DNA of 64,000 nt from Dendrobium chrysotoxum (GCA_019925795.1 CM034298.1:54524365-54588364); one strand, 5' to 3'; positions 12,452-23,775 are shown, numbered from the stretch's first letter. Numbers and translations are program-made. Notes: generated by a model not told the origin, from the letters alone.

Positions 12452-12565
12452 TTTTGACAACTTTGATATAAATTGATAGTTATTGTGAGGAAAGTAACTT
12501 AATTATTCTGGTTACCAAAAGCAACTTTCTACCATAGAAATTTCTGATAAGTAGTGAAAAAACAG

Positions 12566-12783
12566 TAAGAAAACAGCAACAGCAACAACAACAACATCAA
12601 GCCTTTGTTCCACTACGTGAGGTCGGCTACATGAGTCCTTTTTCTCTATTGTGTCATATAAAGAGTCAAATTCTCATTTAAATCTAATAAAGAAATATCA
12701 TTTCTAATATTTTCTAACCAAGTCTTTTTAGATCTACCTCTATCTTTCTTAATATAAGTCAAATCTAATAAGAAAACAACAAT
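12566..12783 (-). mobile_element. Short 5'-truncated LINE insertion, same family as 1928-2310
   Basis: It carries the same 3' end as the element at 1.9-2.3 kb (CATCAAGCCTTTGTTCCACT, GTGAGGTCGGCTACAT, then AACCAAGTCTTTTTAGATCT) but only about 190 bp of it. The flanks TAAGAAAACAGCAAC (12566-12580) and TAAGAAAACAACAAT (12769-12783) form a target-site duplication with one mismatch in the first 14 bases. The CAA-rich run at the left is the 3' tail of a minus-strand insertion. Confidence 0.75.
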
Positions 12784-13535
12784 GAAATAAAATTTTAATG
12801 TGTTTGTATATACTTATCTTTCAACATAAGTATTGATATTTTTTATAATGCCAACTCTATTATTGAGCAAAAGGCTTTCAAACCTAACACTAATTATTTG
12901 CATAGGTGGAGTCAAGCATTGGTGTCCTTTGACCTTTTGGAGATTTTTTTTTTCTCACAATGGAATTGATGGAATTTGATCTTCATCCTCCAATTAATTA
13001 CGATAAAAATAAATATAATTTTATTTACATATTCAAAATTTTAATTTATTAGAAATTATCATTTTTTTTAATATCAACTCTTATTTTTATGATAATCATA
13101 TTATAATAAGCCTTAGGGATAATTTGAACTTTGAATTATCATTTGGTCCGGCTCAATCAAGACAAAAACCGGTTCGAGTTATTTGAAGGCCAATTCAAGC
13201 TTTAAAAAACCTGAATTAATTAATTAAAAAAAATAAAGTAAAATATAAAGAAAAAATTATAATTACAAAGATGCTTAGTGACCTTATTCATTGCAAATTC
13301 TTATATTCTGACATAAATATAGATTAAAACTAACCTCAACTCATTTTACAGAGTAAAAAATAAAAATTTTAAGGGTGATTTAATATTTTTAATTTTTAAA
13401 TAACAAAAAACTAGGAGATTTATATACTTATGATAAAATTATTATTCAACTTAAAATATTTATAAAAAATTACAATGTTCGCCTCAAACAAATCCTAAAT
13501 CTTTATATTTACTAATATAACACTATAATATCTAA
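12784..13535. other. AT-rich spacer, nothing recognised
   Basis: Strongly AT-rich; no coding region or repeat recognised. Confidence 0.45.
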
Positions 13536-13657
13536 GACTTCACTTAGGATGACTTTCTTACTGCTTCTTAAAGCAATTTTTTAGTACAAAAATTTTAATA
13601 TTTTTACTAGAAAGCTATTTTAAAAAACAGTAAAAAGTTGTCCCGAACGAAACCTAA
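13536..13657. mobile_element. Palindromic MITE, same family, copy 3
   Basis: GACTTCACTTAGGATGACTT, CTTACTGCTTCTTAAAGCA, AT-rich centre, then the inverted arm ending GTTGTCCCGAACGAAACCTAA. It abuts copy 4 with only the shared CTAA between them, as if one had inserted at the TAA end of the other. Confidence 0.75.
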
Positions 13658-13780
13658 GGCTTTGTTGGGGACAACTTTTTTATTGCTTCTTAAAACAGCT
13701 TTTTAATTTATAAATTAAAATTTTTATATTAAAAAATTATTTTAAAAAGCAATAAGAAAGCCGCCCCAAACGAAACCTAA
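13658..13780. mobile_element. Palindromic MITE, same family, copy 4
   Basis: GGCTTTGTTGGGGACAACTT, TTGCTTCTTAAAACAGC, AT-rich centre, then GCAATAAGAAAGCCGCCCC and AAACGAAACCTAA. Cleanest inverted arms of the four copies. TAA flanks suggest a 3-bp target duplication, as in PIF/Harbinger-type MITEs; this last point is inference. Confidence 0.75.
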
Positions 13781-14000
13781 ATCACATTTAAAAGAAAAAT
13801 TAATCTGAGGATAGTCTAATGCAAAACACATCATAATGAGTTTGATTTACTTTAAAATTATATAATTCAATATATTATATATTACATCAATCAATCTTAA
13901 AGCAAATCTATTGGCATATATATATAATCATTAAAATATTTAAGAAATAAATAAATAATGTAAACATAAAATATACAAATATATAAGAAATGTAAATCCT

Positions 14001-14874
14001 TTATATTTTAACGGAAATTACACCCATAAACCCAACTACTCTCCTTTCAGCGTTTTCCCTCTCGAGCTTCTGGACGATCTCTTCGGCTTCCCTGCAGATA
14101 ACTCCGGCGAGACCAGAACGCGGCCAAAATTTGATCTCTGTAACATATCGCAAGCACACAGACTCAATATACACACAAACACCTCAGCTTCAGAAATCGA
14201 GTCAACCCTAGCAGCGATCCCTAAAGCCCAGCTCACAGCGAATGAAAGGAAGAACTCTCTCCAGACTCCACCCATTGGAATTCATACAACTGCCCTCACG
14301 CCATCTTCCTCATCGCGATCACGCTGCTACAATCCATTAATCGATCAGCATAAATGGATATCGATTGAGAGGAAAGAGGGGGATGTAAGGGGAATTTGAG
14401 TACCTGAAGAATTCGGTCGCCGCAAGTAGGGCAGCAATCGGGAGGAGTTTCGAAGAGGGAGAGGGAAAACTGTTTGTAGATAACACCGACGTCGAAGTAG
14501 ATGAGACCAGTACTGGGGATATCAACGCGGATAACTCGAACAGGGAACCAGAGGAAAAGCTCCTTTGCCGTGACGCCGGAGATGGCGGCGATCTGGCCGT
14601 AGGAGAGAGTTCCGGTGACGTTGCGCTCGTAGCGGATCGCCGTTTCGAACTTGACCGTGCATTCCTCCTGAAAATGCACCTCGAATCGGCCATCGTTGCC
14701 GATATGGAAGTCTTGGATGCCTTTGGGGAAAAGTCCGATCGGGAGACCGTGCAGGCGGAGAACTTCGTATGCGCTCGTCGGTGTCTCCGGTGGTGAATCG
14801 GCCGTGTGTACGGCGGCGAGGGAGAGGAGGAAGAGGAGGGTGGAGAGAAGACGAAGAGGGCTTCGGTCGAGCAT
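14001..14874 (-). CDS. DUF538 family secreted protein
   Basis: Exon 1 spans 14874-14404 (157 codons, donor CAG|GTACTC). Residues 1-25 are a signal peptide (LRLLSTLLFLLSLAAVHTA). The DUF538 domain follows: 'AYEVLRLHGLPIGLFPKGI', 'GRFEVHFQEECTVKFETAIR', 'SYGQIAAISGVTAKELFLWF', and 'IYFDVGVIYKQFSLSLFETP', then a Cys-rich turn CCPTC. Exon 2 has two possible acceptors two bases apart (TTACAG|AG|). The first gives a basic Ser/Arg/Lys tail ending at 14036. The second gives 'REAEEIVQKLERENAERRV' and a stop at 14001; I prefer the second because it yields a regular charged helix. Family function is not settled (trichome and stress phenotypes are reported for some members). The ATG at 14874 is chosen over an in-frame one at 14973 because it directly precedes the signal peptide. 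The TC microsatellite then falls in the 5' UTR. Confidence 0.8.
14404..14874 (-). CDS. DUF538 protein, exon 1
   Basis: Contains the signal peptide and the whole DUF538 domain, in one open frame without a stop. The donor lies at 14403/14402 (GT on the minus strand). Confidence 0.8.
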
Positions 14875-14940
14875 CCTGGACGAGGATGACCTCCCTCTTC
14901 TGTTAGAATCTTGTAGAAAAGCTTCGGGGGAGGAATCAGG

Positions 14941-14960
14941 AGAGAGAGAGAGAGAGAGAG
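14941..14960. repeat. (GA)10 microsatellite in the DUF538 5' leader
   Basis: Twenty bases of AG repeat (CT on the transcript strand) about 65-85 bases upstream of the chosen ATG. CT-rich leaders are common in plant genes. Confidence 0.8.
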
Positions 14961-14974
14961 GTGGAGGGAACAAT

Positions 14975-15839
14975 TATTGATGTGAGGAAGGGTGGGGACG
15001 AAGGAGGCGGGACCCACCTCTGCCCTCCAATTGTAACTTACTAACGCCTCGCTAATTCCGTGTTCCCGATGGTTTATGTTTGACTATCGTATTTTAGGAA
15101 ATGAAACAATAATAATATCTTCACTGAATTTTTATCATAATAAATATAAATAATTAATTTATAATACTTTTTATTCATATTTAAATAATATTAAATTATG
15201 TAATTTTAATTTTTATATAGATATTTATTTACAAAAAAATCTAATAAAATAATAAAAGTAAGATATTTATTTGTAATTAATAAAGTAATTATAAAATTAA
15301 TATGAGTTAATTGTTAAGGTTAATATAAATTGAATAAAAAATGGATCCAATTTACTTTACAAATAATTCTCAAATATAGTAAGATAATCAAACCAAATTA
15401 TGTTGTAGCAGGAGTGTTAATAAATGATCTATTATGTAAGCTCGATCTAAAACGATTTGAGATCGAGTTGACCTATCTAATAAATGCGACGGGTTTGAGG
15501 CCATCATTTCGACTCATTTAACTAGTGAGTTAGATTTAGGTTGGCCTGCAAATTTGATTTTTGACATGTTTAATTTCTTCTTAAATACTTTTGCATGATG
15601 GTCTACTCTTTTTATTTTTTATCAAGTAACATAAAATCTATAATTAACAAGTTATAAATTTTTCTTAAAATAAAGAAGAGTTATCAGGTAGGATTTAGGT
15701 CATCCAGATTGAAAGTGCTTAGGCTTCAAGTCATCTTTTTTGACTCGTTTATTAAATGGGTCGGGTTCCAATTAATTGGATTCAAATCAACTCGCTTTCA
15801 GTTTAGATTCGAACAAAACCAATTAACCTATTTTTTGAT
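14975..15839. other. Promoter side of DUF538 gene, then AT-rich spacer
   Basis: The first 100 bp are of balanced composition and probably include the DUF538 promoter, though no TATA box was assigned. From 15100 the sequence is AT-rich. At 15400-15830 there are GACTCGTTTAT and GGGTCGGGTT words like those in degenerate hAT copies of this window. Confidence 0.4.
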
Positions 15840-16467
15840 TAGAGGTGTCAATACGTCGAGTCGAGTAGAGTAATGACACTATCGAACTCGGCTCGTTAGT
15901 TAGAAAGCGGGCTCGAACTTGAGCTTGTCCCACTGTAAACGAGCTCTAGCCGGCTCGTGAGCCTCGACAGTCCGGGTGAGTAGTCCGCCTTCCGTGTCAT
16001 CCGAGCAAGTCGAGCACGAGTCCCGCACCAGCAGTCCACACGCGAGTCGAACTCCGAGTCCCGCATCGACAGTCCGCACATGAGTCCGTAGTCCACAAGC
16101 ATAATTGCATTCAGCCTCGAGCCCCATTCTGTCTGCCTCAAGCCACACGCTGTCGTGATTCGACCAAGAGACGGGATTTGATTAGAAAATTTGAATTTAG
16201 GCTTAGGCGAGAATAAAACACTTATTATTAATTATTAATAATATTCATACTTTATAAAATAAAATAAAACTATTTAAAAATATTAATAATTATTCGAGCT
16301 GGCTCGTGAGTCGAGCCTCATCAAACTCGAACTAGAGCTCGTTTAATAAATGAGCTCCAGTTTGAGCTCAAGCTCTACTCATGAGCTCGATAAGCTTAGC
16401 TCACGAGCCCATAAACGAGTTGAGCTCGAGGCGACTCGCGAGCTGGCTTGGCTCACTTACACCCCTA
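15840..16467. mobile_element. hAT-like element with GAGCTCG-rich subterminal repeats, copy 1
   Basis: Terminal inverted repeat TAGAGGTGTCAA at left against TAGGGGTGTAAG (reverse complement of the right end). The flanks TTTTTGAT (15832-15839) and ATTTTGAT (16468-16475) are an 8-bp target-site duplication with one mismatch, the hAT size. Both subterminal regions are packed with GAGCTCG, CTCGAGC and GGCTCGTGAGC words. The centre is AT-rich and codes for nothing, so it is non-autonomous. The subterminal array would be the expected transposase binding region in a hAT element. Confidence 0.75.
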
Positions 16468-17587
16468 ATTTTGATACTCATATCTCAATAGTTTTGTGGA
16501 TTGATAAAATTAGCCTTTACTTTTTGTAGTGGAATAAATTAAACAACATTAAATTTTAAAATCATTTAATTTATCTTAAAATTAATATAATATAAAAAAT
16601 TAATCAAAATTATACTACATTGATAAAAATATCCTTGAAGTTGACGAAGAATAACGGCAATTACTTATATTAAATAGATTTTCATGCATTAAAATTCTGT
16701 CGGTGGATAAGTTGAAAACAAAATCTAATATTTATTAATTTTGAGGTGTTAAGAAAATAATGTCTTGAATAACTGTGATTTTTTATTTTTATTATTTTTT
16801 TGGGTCATTATGATTATTATTATTATTTAAATTTAAGATCTACAAAGCTTTCTTTTGCTCATCTTATTAATATTTATATTATTAATTAATTTGTTAATCA
16901 ATTTTTTTTAAGAACAATTCATTAACATTAATCTAAGTGCATTAAGCTTTGTGATTTTAATATCATTTAGAGAAAAATAATTCGAATAATTCTCAATTAT
17001 AATCATTTTTTTATATTGAGAAATTTTAGTTGATGCACAAAGAAATAAAATAATGACCTACTAAAGTAAAGGCAAATTTATACATATGCCACTTTATTTC
17101 ATACTATTTATATATCTAACATATAAAATTTTAATATTATATCGCTACTATCGATAGAATAAATATTAGTACATGTAATGAAATATTAAAATTTATAGAA
17201 TATTATAGGTGGTAAGAATTAAATATAATAATAATATATTTAATATTAAAATTTTATATAAATGAGAAATATAATATTAAAATTTTAAATATTAGATATA
17301 TAAATAACATCAAATATAATGATATATATGTAAATCCCCTAAAATAATCTTTCAAGAGTAGAAAGAAAGGGAAAAGGACACGTGGGAAAGAGTCGGCATC
17401 AGAAGTCGTGCCATCGGGCTTCCCACCGGTGGCGATTGCGCCGGTCTGGCGCAATTGATTGCATGAAACTTTGGGATACGTTCGGCTTTAGCGTGACATC
17501 GTATCGTCAAATCAGCACAGGCGAATATCTTATTGATAAACTTTTTATCACTTTTCAGCGACGAAAGGTTTTCGAGATATTGTTTAT
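16468..17587. other. AT-rich spacer, no gene recognised
   Basis: Very AT-rich from 16480 to 17340, then a short stretch of balanced composition at 17380-17480. Overlapping frames there on both strands have no family resemblance. Confidence 0.45.
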
Positions 17588-18198
17588 GGGCTGTTTTGAT
17601 TGGTTGAAGAGGGAATATAGAGTACAATGAAATGTGTAAGCAGTTTGATATGCTGGCAATAGTTTTAAAATTAACTATAATGTATTTAGAATATTTAATA
17701 TTATTTAGATGAATATAAAATAAATATAGATGATTATTATTATTATTTTTTTGACTTCGAGTAAAATGAATATAATATAAAATATAATAATGATGATGAT
17801 TGATGACTGATAATTACTGGCAGCTATTTGCAAGTGATGGTGATGATGAGTGGTTATTGAGAGTTATGGTGGGCGGCGATTGGCAGAAATGATGGATGAC
17901 GATGGCGGATGCGACAATCAGGGGTAGCGACATGCAACATATAGTAGTCGATGATGGTGGATGCCTACAACAGTCAATGGTGGCGTTATGAAGTGGCAAC
18001 GACAGCTAATAACGATTACAGCAATGATAGAGAATTTACATTGTATTTGAAAAATAGCAAATTTTGAGTGATTTCCAAATAGCCCACAATTGAATTAGAG
18101 GGTGAATTTCAAATACTTCAATTTTAGTTTGCATTTCTTTTGCTTCAAACCAAACACCGATATTTTTAAAACCCCAACATTTGAATTGCTTTACACTT
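17588..18198 (+). mobile_element. MITE-like element with GC-rich core, copy 2, left part
   Basis: Starts GGGCTGTTTTGATTGGTTGA, matching the reverse complement of the end of copy 1 (11640-11675). It has a G/T-rich degenerate minisatellite core (17820-18010: GGTGGGCGGCGATTGGCAG, GATGGTGG). It then runs into CTTCAAACCAAACACCG. It is interrupted at 18198/18199 by an old LTR; the rest resumes after 25527. Confidence 0.5.
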
Positions 18199-18579
18199 GA
18201 TACGTCACATAAAATCGTCTTGATCGAGCACGAATCTTCAGGCATATTCAAGTTGGCAACTCGGAAAATTAAATTCGAGATTGTTCGAACTTCGATTTCA
18301 ACAAACTTATAATCAAATTGAGCATCTCAAGGAGGCGTGCCCAACGACATCAAAATCAGTCCAATCTGAATCCAAATGAGTCCAACTAAAGGGACCGAAG
18401 AATGTTTAGAAGGTTCAAAATATTAATTGAATGACTAAATGGTCTCTAAATATGACATTATTCTAGTCGAATCGAGTGTCTCGACAAGAAGAATCCAACG
18501 ATCCCAAGATCACTTAATTCTGACATCATTATTGCACTTAAATGCTTGAAAAATGCTCTATGATCGAGGGAATTAATAT
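18199..18579 (+). repeat. Old diverged LTR, left part (split by a younger relative)
   Basis: TGATACGTCACATAAAATCG at 18199 and the next 380 bp align throughout with the first 390 bp of the younger LTR starting at 18580 (shared: TCTTGATCG, GCACGAATC, AACTCCGATTTC-like, GTCGAATCGAGTGTCTCGAC, GATCGAGGGAATTAATAT). It is clearly more diverged than the two young LTRs are from each other. The alignment breaks exactly where the young element begins and resumes after it at 25384. Confidence 0.8.
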
Positions 18580-19596
18580 TGATACGTCATCGAAAAATTA
18601 TCTTGATCGGGCACGAATCTCGAGGAAAAACTCAAGTTGGAAACTTCAAAAATTATTTCGGAGACCATTTAAACTCCGATTTCAGCAAGCTTATAGTCGA
18701 ACTGAGCGTCTCGGAAATACGAATCCAACGACACCAAATTCGGCTCAATCCGAGCCCAAGTGAGTTCAAATCAAGTACCCGAAGCGCTGTTGGAAGCATC
18801 AAACAGCAATTTGAGTTACCAAACAGCCTTCGATTTTGACGAGCTTATAGTCGAATCGAGCGTCTCGACGAGACGAATCCAACGAGCCCAAGATCGTAGA
18901 ATTCTGATATCATTAAGACCTTCAAATGCTTGATAAACGGTTCACGATCAAGGGATTCAATATCGGTCGTTCATCCGGATCACTCCCTATTCGCCCCTGA
19001 TCCCTCACATATTTACGGGCTATGCCACTCCAGAAAAACTATAAATAGCCCCTCATTTCTCTTAAGAGGGGACCCAAGCCAAGAAGAGAAGAAGAGAAGG
19101 AAGAGAAGAGAAGCCTAGGAGGGAACAACTCCTCCTTGACCACCGCCGGAACACCGCCGGAACTCCGCCGGAACACCACCGAAGCACCACCAGGCGCCCG
19201 AGGGACGCCGGAGCTCTGCCCGACACGGGAGCAACCTCGGAATTCTGCCCGACGCCAGAATTCTACCCGACGCCCGAGTGACGCCAGACTTCTTTCCAAG
19301 CGACGCCGGAATTCTGCCGGACGCCCGAGTGACGTCGGAACTCTGCTTGGCCTTGTAACTGATACTCATTGTAATCTGATCGTCCTGAATTTAAAGGACG
19401 AATCAGCCTTGTGTATTTCAAACAACACTAGTGGAACTCTTTCAACTGGGCGTGGCCCCGTGGTTTTTCCCTTTTTCAGGGCTTTCCACGCAAAAATTCT
19501 GGTGTTCTTTTATTCTTCTGTTTGTGTGCTGGATATACGTACAACGCTGAGACGGAAATTTAAATTCTATCGCCGCGTATATTTTAGTCCGCAACA
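18580..19596 (+). repeat. 5' LTR of the gag-only element (1,017 bp)
   Basis: TG...CA boundaries. It holds a TATA box at 19040-19047, about 500 bp of upstream region, and a GC-rich minisatellite-like zone at 19135-19345 built on CCGCCGGAAC and GAATTCTGCCCGACGCC words. It differs from the 3' LTR by scattered substitutions and an 11-12 bp length change in the CCGCCGGAAC run. Confidence 0.9.
19040..19047 (+). promoter_or_regulatory. LTR TATA box
   Basis: TATAAATA followed within about 60 bp by a purine-rich leader. It is present at the same place in the 3' LTR (24838-24845) and is the likely core promoter of the element. Confidence 0.6.
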
Positions 19597-19597
19597 G

Positions 19598-19617
19598 TTT
19601 GGCGCCGTCTGTGGGAA
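19598..19617 (+). other. Primer binding site of the gag-only element
   Basis: TTTGGCGCCGTCTGTGGGAA lies directly after the 5' LTR. This motif is common to Tat-side plant Ty3/gypsy elements. The priming tRNA was not determined. Confidence 0.7.
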
Positions 19618-19647
19618 TCTTATCCCACAACTTCAAGTATTGCTACG

Positions 19648-21096
19648 ATGGTCAACAGGCGTAGCAGTCGCCTCATAGGAGCCTCCCGCTCTCACTCTCA
19701 TCAATCCATGAATCAGTCTATGAATCATAGACGCCCAATATCTGCCTCTTTATACCCCGGGGGGCAAAACGCACTTGGAGAAGGGACCTCGGGACCCTCC
19801 CTAGAAGAGAGAATTCAAAAGATGGAAGAATCTCAAAACGAGATCCTACAACTCTTGCGAGAGACTCGACAACCGACCCTAGCACCTCAGGAGGAGGTTC
19901 TTCTCCCTCGAGATCCACCACGAGTTGAAGCTGTTCAAATCGAACATCTTCAAGACGAGATTCCTCTTCCTCCACTCAGGAGACGTTCGCAGTCGCATCA
20001 AGATAATGAACTGGCTGATACAGCAAGTTCTACCCATCCTTCGCACACAGGTCGGCAACCTCGTATTCCTTTGGACCTCCCCGAAGAGTTAGCCCGACCA
20101 CACATTGCTGAGCTCCCTCACAATGCCCTTCGCCACGAACTGCGACGATTGGTCCGAGAAGAGTTCCCTACAGAAGGCATAAGGCAACCCCTTCGTCAGT
20201 GGGACTTGCATGAGTCGTCACCCTTGACAGAAGCTATTCTTCAACACGCTATTCCGGCAGGATTTAAACTACCAAGCATCGATTCCTACGACGGGACATC
20301 CGACCCGTACGAGCACATCGACCATTACAGGACCATCATGCATATTCAATAAGCCTCAGACGCACTCCTTTGCCAGGTTTTCCCTGCCACTCTTAAAGGA
20401 CAAGCTCGAACATGATTCTATTCACTTCCAGCCGGAACGATCCCCACATTCGTCAAATTGGCCAAAGTATTTGTCGAACAGTTCGTAGCCAACCGAAGAA
20501 TTACTAAGGATTCTTCTCATCTCTCTGTGATCCGTCAGAACGAGGGAGAAACATTAAAAGAATATTTTCAACGGTTTTCCACCGAGGCTCGACAGATTTC
20601 GGGAGTGGACCCAGAACTGCTCCGAGGGGTCTTCCTTGGAGGCCTTTGTCCTGGTCCTTTCTATTCGGCACTCATGCGGGACACAGTTCATTCATATGCT
20701 GACATGATCTATCGTGTAGAAGCTCAGATTTCCAATGATGAAGCCATTAATGCTCATAGAAAGCAATTTGAGCAAACAACTGGAAAGCGTAAGAACGCCC
20801 CTACAATAGAGGAATCATTTTCGCAACGAAAGAAAAATTCATCTCCTAGACCCCCAGTACCACAACGCGAGTTCCGACATGAAAAAGAGTATACGCCTCT
20901 CAATGCAACTCGAACCAACATACTAATGGCCATTCGAGATAAAGAAAATATCAAGTGGCCTAATTCTTTGAAGCCAAATGTTGGAAACCAGGAGCAATAT
21001 TGCTATTTCCACCGTAGTCGTGGACACACTACTGAAGCCTGTAAGCAACTCAAGGATGAGATTGAGAGGTTGATCCGACAAGGATATATTCGATAG
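19648..21096 (+). pseudogene. gag gene with two in-frame stops
   Basis: 483 codons in one continuous frame. Residues 1-60 are basic (MVNRRSSRLIGASRSHSH). A coiled-coil-like segment follows (EERIQKMEESQNEILQLLRE), then a Pro-rich linker. The retrotransposon capsid domain runs from about 200 ('ILQHAIPAGFKLPSIDSYDG', 'SSHLSVIRQNEGETLKEYFQ', 'YRVEAQISNDEA'). A zinc-knuckle-like end 'CYFHRSRGHTTEAC' is followed by 'KQLKDEIERLIRQGYIR'. A TAA at 20350-20352 and a TGA at 20416-20418 break the capsid domain; the second falls where the family has a Trp. No frameshift separates the halves. The frame ends with TAG at 21094-21096, where autonomous relatives continue into protease and pol. Confidence 0.85.
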
Positions 21097-21534
21097 TTCA
21101 TCCAAAACCCACCTGCTCGAGATGAACTGGTCCAACTGGGGGGCAAAATCAACAACAACAAAGACAACAGTTGAATAATATTCAAATGATTGGCGAGATT
21201 GAATGACCATACACTTTGTGTAGTTGTATTAGTATTACTACTTGTTATGTGTCATCGTGTATCTCTTCTATGATAAGTAGGATGTCACTCTAATGTCCTT
21301 AGTATTTCTACCAAGTCAAATGATATGGTTGTCCCTATATGTATCTCTTATATTATACAAGGGAACTATTGTATTGTCTTACAGTAATATAATGTGTTGT
21401 TCGTCTAGTTCTGATATTGTTTCTTTCTTTAAAAAGAATACGAATGACAATGAAAAACTACTGACAAATATAGTCTCTTTATCCTTGATTCGAGAAATAC
21501 ACAATCTTTATTGTGTCTCAATCATTGGATGATC
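21097..21534. other. Non-coding interior of the gag-only element
   Basis: Sequence where an autonomous element would begin pol. It holds no protease or RT motif, only a short unremarkable frame at 21293-21532. Confidence 0.5.
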
Positions 21535-21975
21535 AATCCCAGGGGGATTCGATCTGACCTCTTCCACACAGGTTAACATCGTCGAGCAAAGGCTCCGACA
21601 TACATCCTCGGATAGGTCTCACATCCTTGGTGGATTCTCTTGACCTCTTCCATACAGGTTAACGTCATCGAGCAGGGCTCTGACATACAACCTCGGATAG
21701 GTATCACATCCTTGGTGGATTTTCCCGACCTCCTCCATACAGGTTAACGTCGTCGAGCAAAGGCTCCGACATACAACCTCGGATAGGTCTCACATCCTTG
21801 GTGGATTCTCTTGACCTCTTCCATACAGGTTAACGTCATCGAGCAGGGCTCTGACATACAACCTCGGATAGGTATCACATCCTTGGTGGATTTTCCCGAC
21901 CTCCTCCATACAGGTTAACGTCGTCGAGCAAAGGCTCCGACATACAACCTCGGATAGGTCATATATTCTTGATGG
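21535..21975. repeat. 86-bp tandem repeat with 172-bp higher-order unit
   Basis: About five copies of a unit containing CATACAGGTTAACGTCGTCG, AGCAAAGGCTCCGACATAC and AACCTCGGATAGG. Two alternating variants exist (GTCGTCGAGCAAAGGC with TTTTCCCGACCTCC; GTCATCGAGCAGGGC with ATTCTCTTGACCTC). The pair repeats as a 172-bp dimer with almost no change at 21590-21760 and 21762-21935, so the latest amplification copied dimers. Confidence 0.85.
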
Positions 21976-22679
21976 ATTCTCTGGACATCTTCCACAGAGA
22001 TTCTTGGCGGGCAAAAAATCTTCGAAAGAGCATGTTACACAATATATCAACTCACGTTTCAAAGATGCAAAAGCAAGTTTTCAACTTCATATAAATATTA
22101 TTGGAGTTATATTGTGAAAGATTGTACATCTAGTTCACCTTCGCAAGAATTTAAAAGTAAAAGGTACACTAATGACATTTATATAAGCTAGTATCATCAA
22201 GCAACAAGCAACTTTAACACAGTCAAATATCCTTGGTGGATTTAAGTGACTTCTCCCTTACTGCACGTAAGCATCTCCTACAACTGCTCCTTTAAAGAAA
22301 GGACATAACTCGATCATCATCAGACCTCCACTCAGTTGATAGTGTTAGTGTATTGCCAGAATGTTGGCATGTCACACTACTTCGGCCCCTTGATTCAGTA
22401 ATATCTGATGTTGGCACACTTCAGTATGGATGAATATTGCCTTAACACAATGCCACTGGACACCCGCCATCGTCGGCCCTTTGTCGGATATCTGTCGGCG
22501 GTCCTCTACTTCATCTCAACCATCATCGAATTCTTGCTCGATCGTGAACCATCATCGGCTTCTCGTTCAACCACTGATAGCAGCACCCTTGAACTCTCTC
22601 CTTCTGCTCCCCACTTGGTCGTTAACTGCTAACAGACTTCCACCCGATCGTTCATCATCGAAAAACTTCCGTTAAAATA
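21976..22679. other. Interior spacer of the gag-only element
   Basis: No coding region supported. It includes a degenerate further TCCTTGGTGGATT copy near 22230. Overlapping frames at 22408-22675 have no resemblance. Confidence 0.45.
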
Positions 22680-23350
22680 GCATCGAAATTCTATTCAATG
22701 CTGAGCTTCCTCCCGTTGCTGAAGTTCTGCCCGTTTTAGGACTTCCGTCGGACTTTTACCCGACGCCGAGCTTCCTTCCGTTGCAGGACTTCTTCCCGGG
22801 ACTTTCATCTGACTTCTGCCTGAAGTCGAGCTTCCTCCCATTATTGGATTTTTGCCCGTCGTGGAACTTCTGCCCGCTGACGAATTTTCGTCGGAGTTAT
22901 ACCCGACGACGTACTTCTTCCCGACGTCGGACTTCTGCCCGTCGTCGGATGTTTGTCGGGCTTCTACCCGACACCAAAATTCCACCCGTCGTGGGACGTC
23001 ATCGGATGTTTGTCAGGCTTTTACCCGACACCAAAATTTTACCAGTCGTGGGACTTCATCGGATGTTTGTCGAGCTTCTACCCGACACCGAATCTCTACC
23101 CGACGTTGTACTTATGCCCGTCGAGGGACTTTCGTCGGACTTCTGCCCGACGACGAGCTTCTTCCCGTTGCTGGTTCTTTGCCCGTCGCCGGACCTTCGT
23201 TGGTACTTTGCCCAGGATTTTCATCAGACTTCTGCCCGACACCGTACTTCAACCCGACACCGGACTTCTACCCGTCGTCGGACCCTCGTCGGACTTCTAC
23301 CTGAAATCGTACTTCTTCCCGACGTCTGACTTCCGACCATCTTCAGACTC
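22680..23350. repeat. GC-rich minisatellite (CTTCTGCCCGTCGTCGGA type)
   Basis: About 35 degenerate copies of a roughly 18-22 bp unit such as CTTCTACCCGACACCG or CTTCTGCCCGTCGTCGGA. The same words occur in the LTR (GAATTCTGCCCGACGCC, 19240-19345), so interior and LTR share a repeat. Long open frames on both strands come from the repeat and should not be read as genes. Confidence 0.85.
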
Positions 23351-23414
23351 CCTCCAACTAACATCTCACCTCCACATAATCTCTTAAAGGAGAGAAATTC
23401 TAACTCCCATTTTG

Positions 23415-23775
23415 CTTCCTTCCTAAAAAGGGGAAGCGGCTAACCTCTGCGTAAAGAGAGGGGCGCCGAGTCGAGTGGGGAAAGTCACCTACTCAAAAAC
23501 GGTAGAAAGCCTCAAAATGCCAGAAGCTAGAGGGGAGAAGAGAGAAATTTCTAACTCCTGTACAAGAGGAGGGGCGTTGTCTCAAGTAGGGAAAGTCACC
23601 TACTGAATAACAACGGAATGCCTCAACTATCAGAAAGCCAGAATGAGAGAAAAAAGAGAAGAAACCGCTAACTTCTGTGCAAAAGGAGGGGCGCCGAATC
23701 AAGTAGGGAAAGTCACCTACTTAAAAACGGCGGAAAGCCTCAGAATGCCAAAAGCTAGAAGGCCAGGAGAGGAAG
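23415..23775. repeat. About 115-bp tandem repeat, three copies
   Basis: The phrase AGTAGGGAAAGTCACCTACT recurs at about 23475, 23586 and 23703. Each copy is preceded by GGAGGGGCGCCGA-like sequence and followed by GGAAAGCCTCAAAATGCCA-like sequence. Spacing is about 111 and 117 bp. Note the inverted AGTAGG...CCTACT arms around GGAAAGTCA in each unit. Confidence 0.75.

Noticed and set aside
14337..15017. 226-aa minus-strand ORF overlapping the DUF538 gene
   Set aside because: Different frame from the DUF538 exon, Ser/Pro-rich shadow.
15896..16148. Two overlapping minus-strand ORFs
   Set aside because: They lie in the GAGCTCG-rich subterminal region of a hAT-like element; open by composition.
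22680..23390. Three overlapping plus-strand ORFs (up to 182 aa)
   Set aside because: All three frames stay open because of a GC-rich minisatellite; the proteins are the same short repeat in different frames.
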